Source of the DNA: Azolla caroliniana
Taxonomy: Eukaryota; Polypodiophyta
Direction of reading: 5' to 3'
NCBI GenBank assembly: GCA_043228905.1
Contig: JBHGNT010000007.1
Coordinates: 5,394,001 to 5,458,000 of the forward strand
DNA: 64,000 bases
Shown piece after piece: positions 55,891 through 64,000 of the stretch (within the stretch, counting starts at the first letter, position 1; each line of letters begins with the position of its first letter). A model generated the notes under the pieces. The model was not told where the DNA came from. It made no database searches and saw only the letters and a program-made list of their open reading frames with translations. Made by a program: the position numbers and the translations under genes.

Positions 55891-57429
55891 ATGGTTTCGG
55901 AGGACGAGGACGTCGGCGTGGACTTCTTCGAGGCGGCTTACGTAACAACCGAGGGGGGGAGCACTCCGGCGCTTAACGATTTCAACGAGAACAAGTACGA
56001 CGGGGAGTGGCTGCAGATTGGGGGATTCTTGAGGACGATGACGCCGGACGCGTCATGGACAAAGAACGAGGCCAACCGGATCTGGAAGAAAGCATACCGA
56101 TTCTTTCTCCGGGACGGGTACCTGTGGAAGCACCCGAAGAAGAGAAACGGCATCCCGCTCCGAGTAGTGGCGATGGAGGAGGAACAGGAGGAGCTGTTGA
56201 AGGCCTACCATGACAGCCCCTGGGCTGGACACCGTGGGACGTGGGCCACGTTCGAGAAACTAAAGGGGAAGTACTGGTAGCCGGGACTGTACCGAGACGT
56301 GCATCGGTTCGTGACAACTTGTGAGAGCTGTCAGTTACACTCCATAGTCCGACATCGGGACAAGCTTCACCCTACATACCCTCCGGCCATCCACTTCAAA
56401 TGGATGGTAGATTTGGTGACGATACCGATGGGCGTAGGGCAGATGCGATATCTGGTGCTAGCCCGGGAGGACCTGACAAACCAGGTGGAAGGACGAGCCC
56501 TGCAGAACAAAACGACCGCGGCCGTGTGTCGGTTCCTGATCGAGGATATGATATGCCGGTACGGGTGCGTCGGGAAGATTGTGGCTGACCGCGGGGAGTT
56601 GGACGCCGAAGAAGCCGAGGAGTTGTTCGACCGGTTAGGGGTCAAGCTCTCGCTCACCACAACGTACAATCTGGAGGCGAATGGGAAGGTGAAGCGCGGA
56701 CACGGACCGATCGTCAAAGCGCTAGTCCGGGCTTGCGGAGGCCAGGTCGGGAACTAGCCACGACTGTTACCTTATGCCTTGTGGGCGGACCGGACAACGC
56801 ACAGTTCGGTAACCGGGTTCATGCCGTCAGAGCTCATGTTCGGATAGAAGCCGATCATGCCGATGGAACGGACGATCTCCTCTTGGGCGACAGTGGACTG
56901 GAGAGACGAGATGAGCCGGGAAGAACTGCTAGCGGCGCGTATACGGTAGCTCGAGCGGAGGCCAGAGGACGTGGAATGAGCGACGGAGAGACTTCGGACG
57001 ACGAGGATGAGGAACAAAGGCCGGTTCGACCGAACGCACCGGCTCCGACCAAAGAAAATCGAGGAAGGCGACTGGGTGCTAGTCTACAACAACAGCCTCG
57101 ACAACCAACACCGGGCAACACAGAAGTTTGCCAAGCGGTGGTTCGGGCCTTACGTGGTAACGAGCGCCAACGACAACGAGACCTATCACCTGGCGGAACT
57201 CGACGGTACGAGGATGGCGATACCGGTAGCAGGGAAGCGGATCAAAGCGTTCAAGAAGCGCCACGACGGCGAACCGGATCTAAGAGGCCTGGACAGCGAC
57301 GATGGACAGTCCGAAACGGAGGACGAACCGATGGACGAGGAACCGGAACCCGGACCAGTTTTCTCCAACCAGAACCCAATTTTGGCGCATACCGGTGGAT
57401 GCGCGGTTAGGTGGGGGCGGATGTCGTGA
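55891..57429 (+). pseudogene. integrase of the composite
   Basis: Frame continues after the TGA at 55870. The H2C2 finger is complete (YHDSPWAGHRG...CESC). Core: WMVDLVTIPMG, IVADRGELDAEE, and NLEANGKVKRGHG carrying the likely third acidic residue that B lacks. TAG codons at 56278-56280 and 56755-56757 interrupt it. After a frame change the C-terminal barrel is 57007-57429 (DWVLVYNNSLDNQH, FAKRWFGPYVV). The coding frame runs up to the polypurine tract and into the LTR start. Confidence 0.87.
57406..57421 (+). other. polypurine tract of the composite
   Basis: GGTTAGGTGGGGGCGGA before TGTCGTGAAG, identical to that of B and A1. Confidence 0.8.
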
Positions 57430-58074
57430 AGAAAACCGTCCCTTAGCGTAATCGGTGCATAGCGCTCGTGAACCGGCTCTTCACGCGTGCGCGCCCTTTA
57501 ATGTATATAATAGAGAATGGGGTACAAAGGAATATCCTAGGTAGTTAGATTCGGTAGGTAGGAAGTTAATGAGGGAAACGGCTCCCCTCTTGAAGCTATA
57601 AAAGAGAGGGAGACGCGGGGAGACAGGGGCATTAAATTTATTGAGGAGGACGAAGTGCTGTCGGACCGAAACCGAACGCTTCTCCTCTGTTCGTTCTCCA
57701 TCGCTCTTCTTTGCAAGTTTTCGGGAGGCTCGCGCTGCTTCGAGGAACGCCCGTGTGCTTCCGGCAACAACTCCATCCTATCCCCTTTCGTGCGCAGACG
57801 AACAGGCATCAGCATCTGTCTGCCGGCCTGTTCGGTTGTAACCGCTCGCGTGCTCTGTTGTTTATTTGTCATTCATTAATATACAAACATTCGTGTCTCT
57901 GTCTCTGTGTCCGTTCGTGTCTTCTACGTTGACAGGGCCGTGTCCCTGTGTTTCTTTGCTCATACGTAACCGAGCGTCTCTCTCTTTCTCTTTCCCCTTT
58001 TATCACCTGCTCTTTGGTTCAAGACCCCGGTGGTCCCGCCTCGTTTCTCCACGCACGCACGTAGTAACGCGACA
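57422..58074 (+). mobile_element. 3' LTR (family B type) of the composite
   Basis: Starts TGTCGTGAAGAAAACCGTCC and ends GTAGTAACGCGACA. TATA GCTATAAAAGAGAGGG near 57595. It shares blocks with the B LTR (aaccggctcttcac, gacgaagtgctgtcgga) but not with its own 5' LTR beyond the ends. Confidence 0.85.
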
Positions 58075-58577
58075 ACGTGTCCACCTATGTAAGAGCCGGT
58101 TCATGCGCCTTTTTCTCCAATTCCACCTATGGCCGGTTTTCTTCACAACACCGGTCTGAACCATTGGCTCCGGTTCCATCCTCGCACTCGCCTCTCCGTA
58201 GGCTCATTTGACCTGTCGACAAGTCGTTCGCCGCGATCTATTCTCATACGCATGCTTGTCTCGTGGCCCTTGATCGACCATATGCATGCCCTTTTCTATG
58301 CCGTATACCCCGTCCAGGCACCTCCGTGTGCCGCGTAACTCTTGACTATGCCCCGCAAGAGGCTCAGCCCGTCGTCCTCCTTCGTTCGTCGCCACCCGTG
58401 CTGAACTCCGACCTTTCTCCATGCACGCTTCATCAGCCCCTGCCCGGCTAGATCGTGCATCATCGCTTGTCGTTTCTCTGCATACCGGTGTCCTCCGCGT
58501 TCGAGGAACACCCTGTGTCGGCCCGCTTGGTCCCTTTCGTTCCACGTTGCTACAACTGGTTTGGCACCATACACTTC
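58075..58577 (-). mobile_element. F-like remnant: LTR edge and 3' internal piece
   Basis: 58075-58147 resembles the outer part of LTR E on the minus strand (cacctatggccggttttcttcacaaca). 58148-58577 matches 40437-40600 and 40860-41120 of F (ctccggttccatcctcgc, ccaggcacctccgtgtg). Frames here are shadows. It ends abruptly in AT-rich sequence. Confidence 0.6.
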
Positions 58578-58930
58578 ACTATAATAAGTTCATTATGAGG
58601 TGTAAGTTCATTATAATAAAATATAAGTTGTGAATTATGAGTTATAAGTTAGTATTTCAAGATATATATAATATATATTTGATTTCAAAGATAAGTTGTG
58701 GTCTATTGTTTTGAATGATCCTTTTGATCCTCCATCACCACTTGCGGATAGAGGCTCAATGCTTGTCCACGCATGTGTGACACGCACTACGTGACACCGT
58801 GAGGCTACCGAAATATTTTGGCATAGTGGATTGGAAAGGGATATCCACCCGGGCCTCTAGAGTAGAACACAAAGATGCAAGCAGATTCTAGATCAAGTTT
58901 GGAGGATTCGATCATGTACAAGAAGATTGT
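58578..58930. other. AT-rich stretch, no gene recognised
   Basis: 58578-58690 has repeated taagttcattat/ataagttgtgaattatgag motifs. 58700-58930 shows no open frame of note; it may be decayed copia pol leading into the next feature. Confidence 0.4.
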
Positions 58931-59440
58931 GGGAGTTGTGAGTCAGTGCATGTAGAACCTCGAAAGCCCCATCTAGATTGTGTCAAGAGGATCCAGAGAC
59001 ATGTTAAATCCAGGATGGACTTTGGTGTTTGGGACGGTGCATTAGCGCTAGTTGGGCTGAGCGGGTACACAAACGTTGATTGGGCAGGAAGCCTTGTGGA
59101 TACATGTTATTGCTTGGTAGTAGAGTAGTAGCATGGAGCAACCAACGATCACGGTCTCCAGCACAGAAGCACAATGCAAAGGAGTAGTAGTTGTTGCTTG
59201 TGAAGTTGTTTAGCTGAAGAATATTCTACTTGATCTAGGAATCAAAGCACTAAGCATGACAACAATATACCACAATAACATAAGCAGTAATCAGCTTGCT
59301 ATAGCAATCCTAGTAGCCCTACACCTTCAAATCGTTTTGAAGTATAGCCAACTAGATGAGGTGTTAAATGAGTAATTCCATGTTGAGAATCGATCTCAAC
59401 TTCCCACAGAGATAGTGTTCACACTAACCAGTGGACAACA
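58931..59440 (+). pseudogene. Ty1/copia RT end and RNaseH remnant
   Basis: 58946-59128 reads HVEPRKPHLDCVKRIQRHVKS, then GYTNVDWAGSLVDT, the usual copia block before RNaseH (DADWAG). After a stop and shifts, pieces of STEAxxKGVVVAxxEVxWLxxILLDLGI are readable (59160-59250). Many stops. Confidence 0.75.
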
Positions 59441-59449
59441 TACTAGGCT

Positions 59450-59657
59450 AGTTTTGTAATTAGTAGAAAGGGCACTTGCCCTAGATCAGTTGGTATTTAA
59501 ACCAACCCTTTGTAACTTAGTTACTGTTGGATGTAATTCTATTTTACGTATATAGCTTCTTGTTCAAGCTCTCTCTCTCTCTCTTGCCTTATGTGTATTC
59601 ACACACATAGAGTTCGCTTTCATTGCAAAGCACCACCTACGTCTCTCCTTCTTTGCA
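59450..59657 (+). mobile_element. copia LTR (left border uncertain)
   Basis: Ends CTCCTTCTTTGCA right before the primer site. It contains GGTATTTAAACC (about 59491) as a TATA-like box and a (CT)n tract. A pol end lies upstream and a gag downstream, as between two tandem copies sharing an LTR. The start may be TGTAATTAGTAG near 59455. Confidence 0.6.
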
Positions 59658-59669
59658 TGGTATCAGAGC
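59658..59669 (+). other. primer binding site, tRNA-iMet type
   Basis: TGGTATCAGAGC, the standard plant copia primer site. Confidence 0.9.
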
Positions 59670-59763
59670 GTGTCATTGGCTGATCAACTCGCTAACTGTG
59701 ATGTGATCACAACATCAACGATTAACAGAACCGGTTCAAGCAACAAAGAAAGAAATCAACATC

Positions 59764-60540
59764 ATGAATACTCAGATGGGAAGCGCTCTTCCTACGGAGA
59801 AGCTAGACAGGACAAACTTTGCATCATGGGAATACAAGATGCATCAATACCTTGTCAGACAAGTTATTGGAGCTATATCGAAGGAGCTCACGAAACGCAA
59901 CCCAACCCAACACACGTTGACTACCCAGCGTGGGAGTAGGTCACAAGTTGTGTGTTGTATTGCCTTGCATCATGCGTACATGATCACATGTTCGACTATA
60001 TTCGAGAGTTGAAAACACCAAAAGAAGCTTGGGGCAATCTCAAGAAGATTTCTACAGCCAATACGGCTGCACGAAAGCTCCAACTTTGACAGGATTTGAA
60101 TAACATGCAACAGAGGGATATGTCGATCACCAGCTATACCTTGAAGATCAAGGAGTTGTGCGACGCCCTCGGATCGATCAATGTCGTCATCGATGATGAA
60201 GAAATGGTGGAAATATATGCCTCAACGGCTTGGCACCTAGATTTGGCACGATTAGATCGGCCATTCTCGCAAGAGAGAATCCACCTTCCCTTTCCTACCT
60301 TCAGTCGATACTATTGGTGGAGGAAAATCATGCCCGACAAAGGAGAAATGCACCCGATGGTCAGAAGATAGAAGAGGATTTGGCCGAGCAAATAGAGGTC
60401 GATTCAGTCAAGGGCGACAGAGTCAACCGACCCGAGAATGCAACTCCTACCAATGGCAAGATGGTAGGAGCAATCCAAGAGAGTTCAACAAAAGTGGTAG
60501 CCATCCTGCCGAACCAAGCCATCACAATAACCTAATCGAA
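59764..60540 (+). pseudogene. copia gag (UBN2-type) remnant
   Basis: ATG at 59764 gives MNTQMGSALPTEKLDRTNFASWEYKM (start of a copia gag), then a frame change near 59855. Further blocks: TPKEAWGNLKK (about 60007) and DLNNMQQRDMSITSYTLKIKELCDAL (60096 on). Frames break at 60088 and near 60230. Gag is interrupted at about 60541 by SINE-like sequence. Confidence 0.75.
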
Positions 60541-60790
60541 TGCGGTGTGGTGAAGGATTTGCTTCACGATATAAAAATGAACTTAAATATTATATTCAAT
60601 AATATTTTAGAGACTTGAACCCATAACCTCACACACCAAGTGTGAAGTACACACCACTAGGTAAGGTGTTGTAAAGGATATAAAATTAAATTAAATATTG
60701 TGTTGAGTAACATTAAGAGACTTAAACCCACAACCTTACATGCCAACTACAAAGCATATACCACTAGACTAGGTTATTTGTTTTTAGAAT
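60541..60790 (-). repeat. two SINE-like, tRNA-derived units
   Basis: On the minus strand two related units each show an A-box-like and a B-box-like motif: about 60670-60600 (TACCTAGTGGTGTGTAC and GGTTATGGGTTCAAGTCTC) and 60780-60710 (TAGTCTAGTGGTATATGC and GGTTGTGGGTTTAAGTCTC). The spacing fits tRNA-derived plant SINEs. They sit between gag and the gag/protease end of the copia element. Confidence 0.6.
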
Positions 60791-61270
60791 TATATTTTCA
60801 TGATTCTACTTATCCCATGCCTATTTTCATACATGAAAGCTCAAGTGAGTGAGATGTCTATCATGCATCATGTGTAATGCAAGTCTTTTACCCTCACATG
60901 CATTATATGCATGGGGGCACCTATAAAAAGTGGGGAATCAAGTAAGGGAGAAATCAAAAGAAAGTTAGAGAAATAATATGATCAAACAAACAAGTTAGTT
61001 CATTTGGGAAGAGGCTCGTGTTTCGAAATTGGAGTCAAGGGAAAGAAAAGTCGCATTTTGTGATCGACATTGTAACTTTGGTAAAATATTGTGTTGTTAA
61101 TATAAAGCTTGGTCTTATAATACATTTTCACTTCCTAAATCATACATTGTCTCTTATCTCTTATCTATGATCATCTGTCTCGCACACATTACTTCTAACT
61201 CTTGTTCTTCCTATCCTTAATCTTTCTAACATTGTTGCACAAACCTTATAAAATATATAGCCAACTTCCT
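60791..61270. other. insertion of unknown origin in the copia element
   Basis: AT-rich, no supported frame. CTATAAAAAGTGGGG (about 60921) looks like a TATA box, followed by sequence that could be part of an LTR or the SINE-bearing insertion. No clear ends or duplication seen. Confidence 0.4.
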
Positions 61271-61283
61271 TTAACCTTAGTCC

Positions 61284-62770
61284 TTGCAACTTCGCCGCAT
61301 GAACCACAACTACCCCAAAAATGGGTACTATGGAAAACTCGGCCACTACGAAGAGGAGTGTCGAAAGAAGCAACGAGAATCAGCCTTGACTAGTCGACAA
61401 CTCACAAACTATGCTTCAAATTTCGACTACGACGATCGTGGCGGAATGTTCATGATGGGGCACAAAGCGCATTCAATGTCAACACAAGGTGAGAGAAGCA
61501 CATCTCCTTCAGATAATGTATGGTTTGTTAACTCGGGAGCATCCAATCATATGACTTCCCACGAAGATTGGTTCTGAGAATTACGAAAGCCCGATTGGTC
61601 CGGCTATGTTGAATCCGGAGATGACACAACTCACTTGATTCGGCATATCGAAAATGTCCAATTCGGGAACGATGGCAAACAAACCTACCTCAAAAAATTC
61701 TTGCATGTCCTAACCATCACGAAAAATCTTGTCTCTATCGGCAAGATAGTAGAACAAGGCATGCAAGTGCGGTTCAATATTGACGGGTGCTTCATTGACA
61801 AAGATGATCAAATCATAGTGCACGATCATCAAGAAGGCCGGATGTTCATCCTCGAGTCCACCATGTTCACAAACGGCATCAGAGTCGAAACCGACTTGAA
61901 ACTGTGGCACAAGCGAATCGGCCACATTAATCTCCAAAAGCTTAAAAGGATGCATGCAAAAGGAGTCATAATCGGACTTTCGACATTTACCCAGAAGGAG
62001 ATTACGGGTGTATGTGAAGTCTGCCAATTCGGCAAACAACATCGACAACCATTCCCAAAAGAAGAGAATATGAGCAAAGGGATCCTTGATGTCGTACATT
62101 CAGATGTATGGGGATGTCGATACTATGTCATGTTTATCGATGACTTCTCGAGGCATGTATGGATTTATCCGATGGGGCAGAAGAGTGAAGTGTTCGGACA
62201 CTTCCAAAGGTTTAAAAACAAAGTCGAAAAATCCACAAGTCGGCATGTTTGATGCCTTTGATCGGATGGAGCCAAAGACTATTTCTTGGACAAATTTATG
62301 GCGTACCTCCGAAAGGAAGGAATTCGACGAGAATTCTGATGTCGACACACACCTCAGCAAAACGGGGTAGCCAAACGAAAGAATCGGCACATAGTAGAGG
62401 TAGCAAGGGCCATGATGAACGAGAAGAACCTGATGAAATCGTACTGGGCAGAAGTGGCTAACACAACTATCTATCTCATGAATAGATGTACAACCTCATG
62501 AGAAGTTCATCGGAAAGAAGCCGGATCTATCACATATCTGGATATTTGACTCGGTCAAGTATGTGCATATTCCTGACGAGAAGCGACAAAAGCTCGACCC
62601 GAAGTCGGAGAAATGTATCCTCGTAGGGTACTCACTCGAACAAAAGGGGTACAAATGTTACAATCCTTCTACCCGAAAGGTTCGAGTAAGTCGAGACATC
62701 GTTTTCGACGAGTTGGCATCCTGGTACGACCAGAAACGACTTAGATTTCGACTCCAGTGGACCCGGAATT
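61284..62770 (+). pseudogene. copia gag end, protease and integrase
   Basis: Frame 61284-61577: degenerate knuckle (YYGKLGHYEEEC, first two Cys are Tyr) and protease site WFVNSGASNHMT with Asn in place of the catalytic Asp. A TGA follows, then 61635-62252: LWHKRIGHINLQKL, CEVCQFGKQHRQPF (zinc finger) and integrase core VVHSDVWG, YYVMFIDDFSRHVWIYPM. After a stop, the second acidic block (SDGAKDYF) and HTPQQNGVAKRKNRH follow near 62255-62390; the usual Glu of VAERKN is Lys. 62563-62772 reads the region after the core (KCILVGYSLEQKGYKCYNP). Confidence 0.82.
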
Positions 62771-63059
62771 GACAGAACGAGAGATAGAAGACGGATTTTG
62801 ACTTGGACACATGTTCGAAACAAGTCTGATTACAACAAGGATTAGTGGAACATAGGAGCCCCCGAGTAACCAAAGCATATCTCGGCCGAGTTCGAAACTC
62901 GACAAAGGGAAGGCCAAGATGTCAAAATACAAAGATCCAATCAACAACGAGTCAACTCACTCCCTTGACAGTGAGTTCGAAGGCTTGGACATCCCAATCA
63001 TCCGGACGAATGGAACAAAGAAAGCCTTAGGCTTTGTAAACAAGAAGCTCCGTCGCTCC

Positions 63060-63562
63060 ACCTGAGAGAAAAATCCGGTTAGCCAATTCGGCTACGATGA
63101 GTATATGGCATACCACTATGCCTTTATGATGAAGGTCCTGACTGTCTGAGAACTGGAAACCTTTTCTGAGGCAGCCAAGGATCCGCGATGGATCGAAGCA
63201 ATGAATGAGGAGATGCAGGCATTAAGCAAAAATGAGACATGGGATTTTGTCCCCCATTCTACACACAAGAAAGCGATCAGCCATAGATGGATCTATAAGA
63301 TAAAATATAATGCCAATGGCTTGGTAAATCACTACAAGGCATGACTCTTAGCTAAGGGATACGCTCAAACACACAAAGTCGATTACTAGGAGACCTTTGC
63401 CCCGGTGGCAAAGATGACGACTGTTCAGACAATCATTGCTCTCGTGGCTGCAAAAGGGTGGCACCTCCATCAAATGGATGTAAAGATCGCCTTTCTCCAA
63501 GGCGAATTAGCAGAGGAGGTCTTCATGATTCAACCCCCCGATTTCAAATCGCATAACCACCC
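63060..63562 (+). pseudogene. copia RT N-terminal part, cut by a new LTR
   Basis: Readable in one frame with stops: EAAKDPRWIEAMNEEMQAL (about 63165), ISHRWIYKIKYNANG, then LAKGYAQTHKVDY, ETFAPVAKM and LHQMDVKIAFLQGEL (about 63470), EEVFMIQPPDF. Stops at about 63341 and 63387. Ends at 63562 where the next LTR begins, before the YVDD box. Confidence 0.82.
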
Positions 63563-63984
63563 TGTTGAGAGATCAAACTAAACTTAGTTTAGTTAGTTAG
63601 TTAACCATGTAACTTCGTAGTTACCTAGATAGAATCTAGTTAGAAGTGTTGACTATAACGCCTTAAATAGGACCTTGTACTTAAGTGGGATATTCTAGAT
63701 CCTCCACTCCCAAGTACATTTAATATAGGACTTACACCCTTGTACCTATATTCTCCTCACACATGTGCACCCTTGCACATGAGATCTATAAATACCTTAT
63801 TGTGGGTATTTTTGTATTTGATGATGCTTTTTAATATAGTTAATCATCCCCCATCTTGTCTTGTTGTTCATAAGTGTTAACTTCCTCTCACACACATATA
63901 CACACATATAACTTAATCTTTCGCTTAACTTAATCACATAATTAGGTACTAATTAAACCGTAGTTAATTACTTAATTCTTAACA
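63563..63984 (+). mobile_element. 5' LTR of a second copia element
   Basis: 422 bp, TGTTGAGAGATC...TTCTTAACA, with TATA box ATCTATAAATACC (about 63783) and the primer site directly after. It interrupts the copia RT. The rest of this element lies beyond the window. Confidence 0.85.
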
Positions 63985-63996
63985 TGGTATCAGAGC
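63985..63996 (+). other. primer binding site, tRNA-iMet type
   Basis: TGGTATCAGAGC immediately after the LTR end; the window ends 4 bases later. Confidence 0.9.
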
Positions 63997-64000
63997 GCGT

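Larger units (their letters stand above)
49502..58074 (+). mobile_element. composite element: family A 5' part, family B 3' part
   Basis: The 5' LTR (49502-50262, 761 bp) belongs with the A1 LTR; the 3' LTR (57422-58074, 653 bp) belongs with the B LTR (aagaaaaccgtccc start). The interior is gag-only family sequence up to about 53050, then B-type gag end, protease, RT, RNaseH and integrase. Flanks are GCGT (49498-49501) and ACGT (58075-58078), but the host sequences on the two sides are different elements (F gag on the left, an E-like LTR on the right). So recombination between two elements explains it better than one insertion. Confidence 0.8.

Overview
The window is repeat-dominated nuclear DNA of a land plant. 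Evidence for a plant: four perfect TTTAGGG telomere-type units at 45772-45799; plant-type LTR retrotransposons with tRNA-iMet primer sites; introns with GT/AG borders. A chromodomain Ty3 element with an apparent self-priming site resembles the Tcn1/sushi group, which I recall from mosses and lycophytes, so a seedless plant is possible but the species cannot be fixed. I find no rRNA, no intact tRNA, no CRISPR array and no ordinary host gene. Nearly everything is transposable-element sequence, much of it nested.

Layout. (1) 1-4380: a minus-strand gag-only LTR element (A1) whose 5' LTR carries four 250-bp tandem repeats. (2) 5112-15670: a 10.56-kb DNA transposon (J) with 25-bp terminal inverted repeats and an ATAG target duplication. 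It carries two convergent multi-exon genes. The minus gene is a DDE/DDD-type transposase with one nonsense codon; the plus gene combines a RING-H2-like cluster with a C-terminal FCP1/HAD-like domain. One large intron of each gene is filled with copies of the palindrome AGCTAATTAGCT, which also lies near the transposon ends and between the genes. (3) 16065-17204: 3' part of a LINE. (4) 17304-40429: an old Ty3 element (G) broken by C (18585-29580), by B inside C (21397-28331), by non-autonomous element I (29794-33020), and by a solo LTR with a perfect AAACA duplication (35342-35999). (5) 40430-49501: a decayed gag-only element (F, minus) broken by solo LTR E (43702-44447) and by chromovirus D (44689-49421). 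(6) 49502-58074: a composite whose 5' part is gag-only family A and whose 3' part is the pol and LTR of family B. (7) 58075-64000: an F-like remnant, Ty1/copia pieces with a SINE-like insertion, and the 5' LTR of a further copia element at the window end.

Families A, B, C, E and F share LTR ends (TGTCG...CGACA), a primer site matching tRNA-Trp, a conserved polypurine tract and a related gag. A, C and F show no pol of their own; B has gag-protease-RT-RNaseH-integrase. The gag-only families may therefore have depended on B-type enzymes, and the composite at 49502-58074 looks like a recombination product of the two. In B and in the composite, protease and RT are joined at the same T-run/stop by a -1 frame change, which suggests a conserved recoding site. 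All coding copies carry stops, frameshifts or deletions; the J plus-strand gene is the only long gene that reads open through all exons.
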